Of a stretch of DNA of 64,000 bases, positions 11,767 through 23,720 are shown piece by piece. The position numbers and the translations under genes were made by a program. Origin of the DNA: Holtermannia corniformis (Eukaryota > Basidiomycota > Tremellomycetes > Holtermanniales); contig BCIJ01000003.1 in NCBI GenBank assembly GCA_001599935.1, positions 507,711-571,710 on the forward strand. Reading direction: 5' to 3'. Every line of letters begins with the position of its first letter. Position 1 is the first letter of the stretch. Under the pieces are notes generated by a model. The model was given only the letters and a program-made list of their open reading frames with translations. It did not search any database and was not told where the DNA came from.

Positions 11767-13339
11767 TCATGGAGCCCTTTTCTGCCTTTTGGACACCTTC
11801 CCTGCTCCGGCTCCGCCTGCATCGACTTGGCGCCGCCTTGATCTCATTCGCGTGCCAGTCGAGTTGAGCGGATCCAGAGACCTCGTCGATTTAGCCTGCG
11901 GTTGTCGTGTGGCCCCCGCGCGCTTCGAGTTCGCACGCGTGTTAGACAGGACGTCAGCACTGTCCGCGGGATCTTCATTGACAGGCTGGAATTCGTCAGC
12001 CCGCATCGCCGGCGTGCGTCGTGATCACGAACCTCAGAGATGATGGGCGGCATCAAGAATCGGCTTGGCAATGCAGTCTTGGTGAGCGCCACCGTCGAAG
12101 CCAACTACAGTGGCGTCAGCTGACAGACTGTGCAGGATTACCGTCACTCACAAACTCGGCAGCGTCCAATATCGCCGGCAAAAAGCATGGAATCGGCTGT
12201 GCATTACTGTAGGCTAGCCGATGGACAAGTGGCTTTTGCCCCTGACGCCGTTGTGCCAAGTATAGCGCCACGCTTGTTGCCGAGGAAAGTGATGACATGG
12301 CATAGTCACAACTGTCGAGTCAGCTGATTACCTATGACATAGTCACAACGTACTGGGGGTTGTTCATCAGCAGCATAAAGGACAACATGACGGCCGATGG
12401 CTCATCGTTGATGCTATGGACTTGGCCGAATGGCGACGTACCCGGCCAACCAAAGTTCTCTGCCTCGGCGAGGGCGTTCAGATTGCCGCCAACGAGCTGT
12501 GACTGCTGCTGTTCTTCACCACTTGACGACCCTACCTCGGTACGGATCGACAGAGCTGCGAAGCAGCGGCCTGCGTAGAGCAGCTCAGCCTCGCGACCGA
12601 GGGGAATAGCTTGGTAATATCAGCTGGTGCGGGTAGGTTTCGTCTGGTATACATACGACTGCACGCAGTGACGCAAGCGCCAGCCCGATACTCTAAGTCC
12701 TCCGAGGCCCAAGGGGCGATCGGCGACGCTGGAGGATCCAACGTTGTACATACATTACCATCCCAAACGATCGTAAAGTCGACATTGTCTGGTCGCGCAG
12801 CCAGGTGTCGAGCGTACGACACGATAGCGTTGACGAGCGGCTGTAGCTGGAAGAGCGCCTCTCGCTCCGCAGACGGGCCGCCCTGAATCATTCAGCCGAA
12901 CGCACCAAGGTACAACGGAAGAGCGCACTTACAAACAGGGACGGAATGTGGTCGGGGGAGGATGCAGGCCATAGGGCTGCCATGTTGCCGATCTTGTCTT
13001 TAAGTACAGCATGACACTCTTGTGGCGATGGAGTTGTGACCGCGACGGCCATCGACGTTGAGGTGGCCAAGTCGACGTAGCGAACGACGTCAGTGAAGGT
13101 GAAGGCGCCGATGCAAGAAGATCGCTGCATGATGACTTTGATTGGAACGCACGGAAACCACTGGCAGAGATGCGTGGTGGGGACATTGCCGTTGAGGCAC
13201 GTGACATTCGATTACAAGGGCCCGGTAGTCGCCACCCAGCGATCAACAACCAACAACCATGCCGTCCTATGGAGAGTATGTGGTATATGTCTGGCGCGAG
13301 CTCTTTGATCACAAGCTGTTGCTGCACATCCACACGCAT
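11767..13339 (-). CDS. Unknown multi-exon protein with basic C-terminus
   Basis: A consistent chain of minus-strand exons can be joined in phase. From an ATG at 13128-13130 the protein reads MQRSSCIGAFTFTDVVRYVD and on to ASSPDHIPSLF, then GGPSAEREALFQLQPLVNAI. Next come a segment with GREAELLYAGRCFAALSIR and NFGWPGTSPFGQVHSINDE, then MSSLSSATSVALYLAQRRQG, LPSRFLMPPIISE, and a final exon ending SRRRQVDAGGAGAGKVSKRQ plus KRAP. The tail is a likely nuclear-localisation signal. An upstream exon starting at 13339 (MRVDVQQQLVIKELAPDIYH) may be spliced on to give the true start. No domain is recognised; length is roughly 400 residues. One intron (about 12313-12352) is flanked by a 12-nt direct repeat, see findings. 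The 5' boundary is the least certain part. Confidence 0.58.
12301..12349. repeat. 12-nt direct repeat flanking a tiny intron
   Basis: The sequence catagtcacaac occurs at 12301-12312 and again at 12338-12349, a period of 37 bp. On the minus strand one copy lies inside a predicted intron that starts with a GTACGT donor and ends CTGACTCGACAG. The other copy is the first coding sequence of the next exon. Confidence 0.8.
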
Positions 13340-13531
13340 GTTGAGGGTGATGACCTGACCTCTTTGTGGGAGTGTCTAGATGCGCACTTCCACACACGGC
13401 GATCGGGACCATTGGCGTTGCCTGCGTCGTGCTCGAGTCCTGCACCTGTCGTGCTCTGACCGCGCTCAATTGTAGTGACAAGACACGAAAACAATGCATT
13501 GGAGATTCTATACTTTGCCACTCCCAGTCTC

Positions 13532-16500
13532 TTACAGCTCGTCCGGTTCCGGGTGGTCTCTGTAGCCGAGTCAATACCATACCGAGGCCCTTCTCAGCAG
13601 ACAAACATACCTGTCCGAGTAGGTCGAATAGGCAGAGAACGCCGACTCGTCGCCGTACTCGCTTGGAGTGTTGATGTGCTCGTCGAAGTAGTGCTTGGCC
13701 ACACTGCGGGGCGCTGCGAGCAGTCAGCAACAGGCCTGTGCTCAAAGGTATCTAACTCACTGCGTGGTGTCTTGGGTAACCGGCACGACTCGCCACTATA
13801 CGTGAATCAGCGACTGTGTCTGAACAATGCAGACAGCGTACCTCTGCATGATGCTCCAGGCGACCAAGCCAGTCCAACCACACTGGTGGGAAGCACCAAG
13901 ACCTCGGCCATCGTTGCCATGGAAGAACTGAACCAGTCAGGATCCCGCTCGCATAGTGAAGCCAACTGACCTCGTGGAACAAGATGTAGTCTCGGAAGTG
14001 CGGGTCGCGGTTCAACTTGGGGTTGCCGCCGTTGGTTGCGCGGCGGCCTTCCATGTCGCGGCTGAAGATGTGGATCAAGCGGTGCTGGATCTCGTCGGCT
14101 GCACCGGCTAGCGACATGTACTGAGGCGACGTCAGCTTTGCCAGGCCGTCTGGGTCGGCCAACACTCACATCGCCACTGCCAGTAGGACACTCCACAGTC
14201 AGAGTCTCGCCATAGTATTGGTGGAAGCGTTGCAGACTGTATGTGTGAGTAGTGAACGGCCAGCAGCGATCGTGCGCACCTCTCAATCAAAAGGAAGTTG
14301 ACTGCAATCCAGATCGGGCCACGCCAGTTGGAGTTGCCGCCGAACTATAGCTGATCAGGGACATTCAATCACCACAGTCGACTCACCATGCCAGACCGCG
14401 AGTCACCGGGCCAATAACCACATGCAAAGTCTTCGCCGTTGACATTCATCGAGAATGGGTTTTCGTGGTGGTACAGTGACAACCTACCAATGTCAATGCC
14501 CAACATCTCTCACGCTCGCTAGCACTCACGATCGCACACCATACTCGGACAAGAACTCCTTCTCATCCAGCATCTTCTCCAAGATCCGCACAAGGCGTTC
14601 CTTGGACGCCAACGCGAGCAGCTTGCGGTCACCTTTACCGCTCGAGCGAATGTTGGCAATGTTACGCGTCGAAATGTCGGGTCGGTTCTCAATGAACCAA
14701 TCCATGCGCTTCTTGAAGCCAGGGAAGCGCTTGATGACTTGTGGTTCGAGGACGAGCGTGGCGTAGAGTGGCATGAGGCCGACCATTGAGCGCACTGGGA
14801 GCTGTTGCGAGTGCCCGAGACCCCACTGGATCGCATCGTAGTAGAAGCCGTCTTCTTCGTTCCAGAGCGTGAGCTGCTCATCGCCTTGGCCGGGGTAGGT
14901 CATGGCGTCGGCGATGAACAAGAAGTGCTCAAAGAACTGGGCGCATCCTTAGCGACTGCTGCTTGCTCAAAGCTGTACACACCTTGGAGGCAATGTCCTC
15001 GTACGTGGGATTGTGCTTGGCCAACTCGAGGGCAATGTTGAGCCTAGGTCGTCAGCTTGGTGGTGATAACGCCACGTTACTCACATGTTCAAGCAGAAAA
15101 AGGCCATCCACGACGTGCCGTCCGCTTGGCGCAGAGTCCCACCGGTCGGCAACGGCTCCGATCGGTTGAACGGCCCAATGTTATCGAGGCCGAGGAAACC
15201 GCCTTCGAAAACGTTGTTGCCGCCCGCATCCTTCCGGTTAACCCACCTTATAAATCAGCACCAATATCACGTCTCCAGGCCGACGCACCATGTAAAGTTG
15301 AGCAACAGCTTCTGGAACACACGCTCGAGGAAGTCGAGGTCCTCGCGACCGAATAGCTTGCGCTCAATCTTGAACACTCGGAACGTCGACCAAGCGTGCA
15401 CGGGCGGGTTGACGTCTGAAAAGTTCCACTCGTACGCTGGGAGCGCGCCGTCGGGCTTCATGTACCATTCGCGGGTCATGAGGTCGAGCTGCTTTTTCGC
15501 AAACGAGGGGTCGACCATGGCGAGTGGGATACAATGGAACGCCGTGTCCCATCTGATGATGGTCAGCATTGCGCGAGACGGCGTGTGGAAACTTACGTTG
15601 CGAACCAGGGGTACTCCCACTTGTCCGGCATGGAGAGAATGTCGTTGATGTACATGTGCTTCCACTCCTGCCATCGATGTCAGCTTGTCCAGCGCCATGT
15701 CACAGCCGAACACACCCTGTTGCGAATCCACTTGCGCTCTGGCGGAGGCGGTGGCTGACCGGGGTCACCCTCCATCCACTCCTTCTGAATGAACTGGTAG
15801 TATTGCTTGTTCCTGTTCTCTGTCAGCCGACAATCGATTGCAGCTCGCAATGACCGACCAGAGCATGCCACCCAGCGCCTGGCGCATGATGTTGCGCAAA
15901 TCCTCACTGACAGGTCCCCGCGCAACATTGTTGTAGAACTCATCAGCGTCACGACGGCGTTCCTCGACCGTGTCATCGAATAGCTCCTCATCAAGTACGC
16001 TCGGGTCCGCCTCGGGAGTGTTAGGCGTGAGCTTGAGTCGGACGACGACACAGCCGCCCTTGGCCGGTACGGCGGGGAAGACGTAGTGTGCGGCGGCCTT
16101 GGTCCCCGTCTTAGCTGGGTTGACGAACTGGCGACCACCTGATGAGCCGATGGGTCGCGGAGGTGGTGAAGCGCCGTTGACGCCGCCGGTAGATTCTTGC
16201 TCATTGTCTCCGTTCGATTCGCCATTGGCTGCGGCTACGTCCTCGCCCTCATCCTCGGGCAAGGTGTAGTTCGGAGGCAGCTTTGGCGACCGCGTGCTAG
16301 TCTTGCGCTCCAGGCCGCCGGACGTGTGCTCTGGCTCTGGCTCGGCAGGACGGTGGCTGGGCACAACGTGGTCGTGGAAAGCATCCTTGACGTACGGTGT
16401 GCGGTTCTTGCCGCCGTACATGCGCTTCGACAAGTCAGCTTAAGCAATGCTATGGTTCAAGTAAGACATACCTCAAAGTTGGTCTCGTTCTCGGTGAACA

Positions 16501-18102
16501 GCAGATCGGGGACGACACTCGGGCCGTCGACCATTACAACCCCACCCTTGGCCGGTGCGGCGGGAGCCGGTGATGGCGTGCAGTAGAGGTGGGTCTTGCC
16601 GAGCGTCTCGTGGTTGACCTCGATGGTGCCATCGACCGACTGGTGCATCTCGGGCATGTTGGGCGGCAGTTCCTTGCCCCACGACCAAGTGTTGCGGAAG
16701 AAGAGCTGAGGGAGGATGTGGAGATCGGCTGGGTCGGGACCGCGGTTGTAAGCAGTGATGCGGATCGACAGGCCGTCGGCGTGCTCCTCGTCCTTGGCGT
16801 ACTGCGAGTCGTCAGCATGCAGTACCCAGCAGGGCACGAGACCTACCTCGACAAAGACATCCCAGTAGCGGTCCTCGTCAAACACGTCCGTGTCCATGAG
16901 CTCAAACTCGTTGACCTCGCGGCTGCGGTTGGCGCTCTCCTGACGGAGCTGTTCGTACGGGAAGGGCGACTGCGGGTACTTGTACAGGTACTTCATGTAC
17001 GAGTGGGTCGGGGTCGAGTCGAGGTAGTAGTAGAGCTCCTTCACATCCTCACCGTGGTTGCCTGCCTAGTCAGCACCGGTTGTAGAAAGTCGACAATACA
17101 CACCCTGCGAGCTGGTCAAGCCAAAGAGGCGCTCCTTCAAAAAGTCGTCTTTGCCGTTCCACAGAGCCAAGGAGAAACAGAGTCGCTGGTGGTTGTCCCT
17201 GGCGACACGTCAGTTCATGTGACCAGGAAGACTGCTGACGCACGAGATACCAGCGATACCGTCCTCACCCCAGCGATACGCTCGGCTACGGGCATCGTCA
17301 AACGTAAACGAGTTCCACGCATCGCCAGTAGCCGAGTAATCCTCGCGCACGGTGCCCTGCCCACGTCAATCTAGATCCGCGCAGCTGACGCGGTGACGCA
17401 CCCATTGGCGTTCACTGAGATAAGGTCCCCAACGCTTCCAGTGCGCCTCGTACCTGTCCGACTGGTCGAGCCTAGACAGATCGGCGGGTGAGCTGTAGAG
17501 TTGAGCTAGTGGACAGCACACACCTGTACTCCTCCACACTCGCGTAGCGTGGTCCAAGGGAGGCCTGGAGGCGTTCACGCAACGGCTGTGTGCTGTGAGC
17601 ATGTGCCGGCATGAGACAGGGATCTCAACGGACCTTGTACTCTTGGCCCAGTGTCCCGGGCGTGTCCGTGTCCGAGCCAGTGTTTTGTGCGTGCACTGAG
17701 ATGTTAGCCAGGATCATGCTACCGTAGTCTATGCACAGTTTTCAGGAGGAGCTTGCGGTTGTTCAGTGAGCGAAGGACGTTTCGGCAAGCTGCCCGACGT
17801 CAGCTCTTGGGTCGCCATCGCACTTTGTCTCTACCGACTTCTCCTTCTCTCTCGGCTCGGCCTTGCTGTTGGCTGGCGGCGGGATGTTGATCTTGAGCGC
17901 CTCGCTGTTGGCCTCCTTGTCCTTTGCCAAGCCCGTCAAGCCGGCATTGGGAGTTGGCGAGCTCGCGAGCGTCGCCGTCGGCGGTTCCTCCACTTTGGTA
18001 CAAGTCAGCCTAGTCTCTGACGCCTCTTGTTGACTGACACGACGGTGCTGGCTGGCTCTGAGCGCCAAACAGCTTGCTCTGGATCTTCTTGGCCGCGCTC
18101 AT
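13532..18102 (-). CDS. Glycoside hydrolase, GH63-related (fungal/bacterial glucosidase-like family)
   Basis: Large gene with about 15-20 exons, encoding roughly 1,000 or more residues. It starts [17 protein letters not shown] with no signal peptide or membrane anchor. The body carries [51 protein letters not shown], then [80 protein letters not shown] and [12 protein letters not shown]. This is the pattern of the GH63-related (alpha/alpha)6-barrel glucosidases of about 900 aa found in fungi and bacteria. The C-terminus reads [15 protein letters not shown] then HPEPDEL before TAA. True ER glucosidase I has an N-terminal anchor, which this lacks, so a cytosolic or otherwise distinct substrate (for example mannosylglycerate-like) is possible. 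The specific substrate is not known. Confidence 0.9.
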
Positions 18103-18172
18103 CTGCCGTCGGTGATCAAGGGTGAAAGCAAAGCACTGGGGCGATTCGCACAGTGACAGCGGATCGCGGTCC

Positions 18173-18218
18173 GATTAGGATTCTCATTAGGATTCCTATT
18201 ACACTACGAATCCTAATC
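18173..18218. repeat. Perfect 11-bp inverted repeat between two glycosidase genes
   Basis: GATTAGGATTC at 18173-18183 is exactly complementary to GAATCCTAATC at 18208-18218, with a 24-nt spacer. A second direct copy of ATTAGGATTC lies in the spacer at 18186-18195. The element sits in the ~170-bp gap between the stop codon of MNS1 (18272) and the start codon of the GH63-related gene (18102). It is therefore both 3' flank of one gene and promoter of the next. A paired binding site or a 3'-end hairpin are both possible. Confidence 0.75.
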
Positions 18219-18271
18219 GAGTTACGGCAGCCGAGCGTCATCGCCCGCACTATACTACGGCCCCGTGGCGG

Positions 18272-20815
18272 CTACGACGACGCAAACGAGGACCGGTACG
18301 TGGGCTTGAACACGGGCAAGATGTGCGCTTCCGTGTTGAAGACGTGCTCTGTAGACGGTCAGCGCGCGATGTAGAGGCTGAGCAGCGAGGACTCACGATC
18401 GAGCGGGATGTGGTCAGAGTCGTCAAACAGCAGATACAGATACTCTGCACACGTCAGGTCGTCTCCGCTCGTCCCTACGGGGCCACTCACTCAGCGTCTC
18501 GCTAAGCCAAAAAGTCTCCATCCGATCCTCCTGCTGAGCAGGTACGACCTGGACATCGCGGATGCTAGCGTAGCCGCCGGTCGCGACACGGCAGTGCTTG
18601 TTGAATGCCTCAAAGATCTCCCACCCTTGGCGCCGATACTTTTCATCGCCCGTCGTGCGGTACGCCAGGAACAGTGACTCGACAGTCTCAGGGCTAGCGA
18701 AAGTCAGTGTTGATCGGGTCACAGAGCCGCTGACGCACCGGAGGATATTGCGACCATCAATCAAAGACGACACGCCGCTGCGTGCATCAGCTGGGTGCCG
18801 CTTGGATCACATTACAACACTGACCCGGAACCCTTGATGTACCAATCTTCCGTCTCGGCCTCTGGCTGCTCGGGCAGGTAGAACATGACAATCTCAGGAC
18901 CGAGACCGCTGCTCGCGTCAATCCTCGCGCGTCGTTGCCCGGGCCGCCACTCACGTCTTTGTCTGATACGTCTTGACACACGTCTCAATGATCCCACGAC
19001 CGACCACAAAGTCTTCGCGCTCCCTCGCGTCCAGCTGATCCCAGTTGACAAAGCCGTGCCCTTCCGTGATGCCAAGGAGGAACGAACCGCCGAGGAAGCA
19101 CACGAGGTGGTCTTGCTTTGGGATGATTTGCCAATTGCTGTCACCAGCCTGCTTCAGCACTATACGTTTCAACAATGTCGTTACTCACGCCTCTCCAGTC
19201 TGCGAACGAACAGGCGAGAGCTCGTGCGTATAGATCAAGCCGTGAGCTTTGGTCTGCGACACGAGCAGTTTGCGGATACCGCCCATGGCGATGTCGTACA
19301 TCTGTAGCGTCAGCATGGAGGTTGGACACGCCCGCGGCACTCACCTCGCGGTAGACAGGCTCTTCGCGGTTCTACGTCATTACATCAGCGGTCGGCTACT
19401 TGTCACATAAGGCGCACCGTCTGCAGCCACTGCTTCAGCAGATACTCGTAATAGCTGTCACCGCGCGACCCGAGTCGAATCTCCGAAGCGACAAAAGCAC
19501 CAGTGTCGGGTCTGTCGATGTCAGTCCCGTACTTCGTCCCGCCCTCGCAACAGCTCACGAGATGAAGATGGGCGCGATCCCGTACTTTGCCGACTGTTTC
19601 TTGATGATCTCCGTGACCTAGACCATGTCAATCACAAGAACGTCGCCTCATGGCGGGCAGACCTTCTCGGCCGCTTGCCAATAACTATAATCGGCCGTCA
19701 AATGACTCAGGTACTTCAACTCGAGCTGCAAGCTGCCAGCCTCGGCGAGCGACGCAACACGGTTGTTGTCACGATCGGGAATGCCCGTTTTGGTCGCCAA
19801 GTTGATCATGGACCATGGGATCCCCGTGGGCGATGCAAAGGCGCCCATCAAGCGATCGCCGAGATCCGTGGCTAGGGAGAGGTAGAGCTCGGTGTCGGCC
19901 TGGATCTCGGGGTTGCTGTGCGTCGAAGCGAGGTTGTGCGCTGCGAGCAGACCGCCGAGTAGTCTGATCGTAGTCTGTCATATCGTTCAGTGCACGCTAC
20001 GCCTGTATAGCCGTCACCATTCACCTCGAAAGTGTTGAACTCGGCATCCCGATCAAAGGACAGCTCGTCACGGACCCAGTCGCGAGCCCGAAGGTACTCG
20101 TCCTCGAGTCCCAAGACCAGCAGGGAGTCGAGCGAGTCGACGATAGTGTACCCGACACCACCGGCTTTTGTGAGATTGGACCCGCCTTGCGATAGGGGGT
20201 GAAACTGACAGATGTCAGCTGCTTCAGCGTACACAAGACAGACAACGTACCTCGTCGGCACCCCAAGCGTGCTTTTCTGCATGCATGTCAGCTATCATGG
20301 ATGAGTTTGACGGCATATTGACCATAAGCAGACCACGACCACTAGTGTTCATTAGTGACGTTGCTAGGTTACCAAAGGACCTTTGCGCACCTCGAATGCC
20401 TCTTTGATTGCCTCGCGCTTCTCGACGTCCGCTGAAAGCCTCGCACCCTCTACCGCTGGCTTGTATGGCTCCACAGGCTCCGAGTAGCGCGGCTTTGGAA
20501 TCGGCACCGCCACGGGCTGAGGGAACAGCGATTGCGAAACCTGCCCAGTCAGCACCGCAAGCGTCTCTTGAGATTTGCACTGACCTTACTTCCGAGCTTG
20601 TTGCCATAGTACAACATGACCGCCCCCGAGAGACCCACGACTGCATACTTGATCAACGTCTGAGCGCTCAACCCAGTCTCCTTTGGTTGCTAACGATGGT
20701 GAGTACGACCTTGGATACTGGCAATCCGCGAGCACACCTTGGTAGCAGCATTGGCAGTGACAGGCTTGGCATTCTTGCCCTTCCCTTTGCCTGCGCGGTT
20801 GCGGAGCTCGGACAT
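18272..20815 (-). CDS. MNS1: ER mannosyl-oligosaccharide 1,2-alpha-mannosidase (GH47)
   Basis: Class I alpha-mannosidase that trims Man9 to Man8 on N-glycans in the ER, feeding quality control and ERAD. The protein starts MSELRNRAGKGKGKNAKPVT and has one membrane anchor (LIKYAVVGLSGAVMLYYG), so it is a type II protein. The lumenal catalytic domain follows: KHAWGADE, HPLSQGGSNLTKAGGVGYTI then VDSLDSLLVLGL, DAEFNTFE, then RLLGGLLAAHNL, EAGSLQLELKYLSHLT, DSYYEYLLKQW, QDHLVCFLGGSFLLG, LRPETVESLFLAYRTTGDE, ETFWLSETLKYLYLLFDD and a final VFNTEAHILPVFKPTY. The conserved acidic residues of GH47 (Glu in AEF, Asp in DHLVCF, Glu in RPE, Glu in SETLKY and the Ca-binding Thr in FNTEAH) are all visible. 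About 12 short introns; stop TAG at 18272-18274. Confidence 0.95.
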
Positions 20816-21521
20816 CAAGTGGTTGCTAGGGCTGCGCTCGTGCGCTGTCCACAAAGTCAAAGCGCGACACTATTCTCCCCGCGAACAAGTGCTAGAGCAG
20901 TGCTAGACCATGCGGTTTGCCAAGCTCTTGCAAGGGGCTCGAATCTCTGCGGGGAAACGAGAATGCGAAAGCAATACGGTTAGGCAAGCTGCTCAGCTGC
21001 GAGCTTTACTAAAGTACGGGGCTACCTTTGGGACTGCGCGTCATCAATTGGTGTGCTTTGGTTGCATCGCATACTCGTCACCGTCAGCCAGCTGACGCGC
21101 AACCTGCGCTTCCGTTGGTGAGCCGTCAACATGCAAGCGCTTGCTACCTTGCCCGAGGCCCAAGCCCGTCCCCAACGTCTGTGTCTGACCTCGGTGGTCA
21201 AACCATGGAAAGGTTGGCGTAATCGAAACCTCCGTCTACATCGGGGAGCCAGCATGAAACAGCTCCGGATCCGACCTCAGCCCGATCAGGTCGGGCGGTA
21301 CACGTGGGAAAAGCTACAAGCCGGCATCCCGGCGTTAGCTGACCAAGATGCCGCAGCGGATCATGAGGTCGCTTACCAAGAGCGGCAGTTGAGAGCCGGT
21401 GCCGAAGCCCGGCAAGCGTGGCGTGTGGCAAAGTTTGTCATCGTGACTTTGGCTATGTAAAGACGAGCGCCGTCATCATCGTCCCTTTCCATCTCCAAAA
21501 TCACTCGCATCGACCTTCAAC
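20816..21521. other. Divergent intergenic region, no gene seen
   Basis: About 700 bp between the start codons of MNS1 (minus) and the first MFS gene (plus), presumably holding both promoters. No convincing ORF, tRNA or repeat was found. A short complementary pair (TCCCCGC near 20876 and GCGGGGA near 20949) brackets a sequence that superficially recalls a tRNA but fails on the inner arms. Confidence 0.6.
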
Positions 21522-23385
21522 ATGGCTGACCACGGCGCATCGACGCGCTCGTCACTCACTCTTGCGGATCGCGAGGAAGCCATCCGTGAGCGCGACGAGG
21601 AGACGGTGTCGCCGCCCAAGGCAGTCGACGAGCAAGCAGAGAGCAAGAGCAATGAAGTCGAAGTCAAGTGGAACGGGCCAGACGACCCAGAAGACCCTCA
21701 CAACTGGCCCGTCGCCAAGCGCTGCTGGATCACTGGTCTTTGTGCGATCATCACCATCAAGGTTACATTCGCGTCGTCCATCGCCAGCACGACCACCCAG
21801 GCAATGACGGCAGAGTTTGGCATGAGCTCAGAGGTCACCGAGCTCCTCACCTCGCTATTTTTGGTTGGATTCATCTTTGGTCGTGAGTCGTCGCATTCGT
21901 ATGTGTTAGCTCGTTGACAGTCTGGCAGCTCTCATCTGGGCGCCAGCTTGCGAAATCATCGGCCGCAAGCCCATTTTCCTCACCGCCCTCACCGGCTTTG
22001 TCCTTGTGCAGCTCATGGGCGCGCTGGGCAAGAATGCCGAGACCATCCTCATCGGTCGCTTCCTGCAAGGCTTGTTTGGCGCTGCGCCGCTTACTACCGC
22101 CGGCGGTGTCATTGCCGACTTGTGGGGACCGGTGGGCCGCGGTCCAGCCATGAGTGTCTTTTCGTAAGTGACTCCAGACCTCCATTCTTGCTGACGTGGA
22201 ATAGGGCGAGTGTATTCCTCGGGCCGTGCTTGAGTCCTCTCATTGGCGGTTATGTGACACTCAGTTATCTTGGCTGGCGCTGGGTGTACTGGCTCACCAT
22301 GATCTACGCTGTGAGTTTTGTAAATAGCGCCACGCCTTCGCTAACCACGCACAGGCCTTTACTCTCGTCCTTTCCGTCTTCTTCTTGCCTGAAACATTTG
22401 CCAACATCCTGTTGACGAAGAAAGCTCGCAAGATGCGCAAGGAGCAAGCCGAGGGTGACAAGACTGTCTACTTCGCTGCTCAAGAGCGTCAAGACTTTTC
22501 GCCCAAAACGCTTGTGACTACCCACCTGTTCCGTCCCTTCATCATGCTCGCCAAGGAACCAATCCTCATGCTCGTCACACTCTACATGTCGGTGGTCTAT
22601 GGTCTTCTCTACAGTACATTCTCCGTTTTCCCGACAGTCTGGGGCCAACTCCGAGGATTCAACCTTGGCAAGTCGGGCTTGATCTTCTTGGGTGTCGGCA
22701 TCGGAACGAGTGAGTGGCTTGAGCGCTCCTGCAGATATACTAATGCACCACAGCTATCGGCGCCGTCATTAACATTCTTGTGCAAAAGCACTATCGCACC
22801 CTGGTACCCCAGTGGAAGGGCTTCCCGCCACCGGAGGAGCGCCTGCTCGGCTCCATGGTCGCTGGACCATTCCTTGTGATCGGCATCTTCTTCCTCGGTT
22901 GGACAGGTGCTTACCCGTCTATTCCGTGGTAGTGAGTAATCTACGCCGGTAGGTATCTTGCTGACCTGCGGCAGTGTGCCCGCCATCTCGACCATCATCC
23001 TCGGCATCTCGTTCTCCCTCATCTTCATCTCCTTCTTGAGTTATGTCGTCGAAGTCTACCTCATGTTTGCCGCCTCGGGTCTCGCCGCCAACACCATTCT
23101 GCGATCCGCCGTCGGGGCCGCATTCCCGCTCTTCATCCGGATCGCCGTGAAGAACATTGGCGTCCAATGGGTGTGCACCATCTTTGGCTGCATTGCGCTC
23201 CTGCTTGCGCCGATCCCACTGTTCTTCTACAAGTACGGCGCCCGGCTTCGTGGCAGCAGCGATTTTGCGCCGTGCATTGTAAGTCTATTGCGCATTCGCC
23301 GGATCGCGCTGACATCTCATCTCAGGACCTCAAGATCAAAAAGATGCTCGAAGCTGAAGCTGCCAAGGGCGAAAACTCTGCTTGA
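21522..23385 (+). CDS. MFS transporter, DHA1 (drug/polyamine:H+ antiporter) family, copy 1
   Basis: Twelve-helix proton-coupled exporter, about 510 residues, probably at the plasma membrane. A charged cytosolic N-terminus leads into KWNGPDDPEDPHNWPVAKRC, the D/NPxNW entry motif of fungal DHA1 proteins. Then come ITTKVTFAS-type helix 1, the motif-A loop CEIIGRKPIFLTALTGF, LIGRFLQGLFGAAPLT, and the motif-C helix SVFLGPCLSPLIGGYV with GWRWVYWLTMIY, FFLPETF and a long central loop. The second six-helix bundle ends FYKYGARLRGSSDFAP. About seven short introns interrupt it, one between the helix-2 loop and IWAPACEI. The substrate cannot be inferred; relatives export polyamines, azoles or mycotoxins. 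Confidence 0.93.
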
Positions 23386-23720
23386 GCCATGCGTCATGGG
23401 GCGATTGGCTGAGATGACGAACGGTGGGATGAGCCAGGTTCTGGCCAAGGCCGATATAACACACAGTGAATAGATGATGTCCATGTATCAATAGTCCATG
23501 AGATGCCTGGCTGCTCAATGCGGCACGCCAGCTAACCGCGATAACGAGGGAGCCAGGTCGATCGGGCGCAAGCTCTGAGATCGCTTGCCTGCCGCGACGC
23601 TGCCGACGTTTCTCTCGTAAGCGGCAAGCCCGGCGCATACGGATGATTTTCCGCATCGGTGGCCCTGACTGAGTCGTTGAACTGGCTCAAGGCGCGTGTG
23701 AGCTTGCCGTTGCGACATCC
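23386..23720. other. Intergenic region between tandem MFS genes, no gene seen
   Basis: About 335 bp that should contain the 3' end of the first transporter and the promoter of the second. No ORF with coding character, RNA gene or repeat was recognised. Confidence 0.6.

Noticed and set aside
16589..17374. Plus-strand ORF of 261 codons inside the GH63-related gene
   Set aside because: Antisense to well-conserved glycosidase exons and crosses their introns without its own signals.
20874..20957. tRNA-like structure (7-bp complementary ends and a GCTCGAATC segment)
   Set aside because: The D-arm and anticodon arm cannot be drawn, the A-box is poor, and the T-stem does not pair properly. Probably chance; tRNAscan-SE would settle it.
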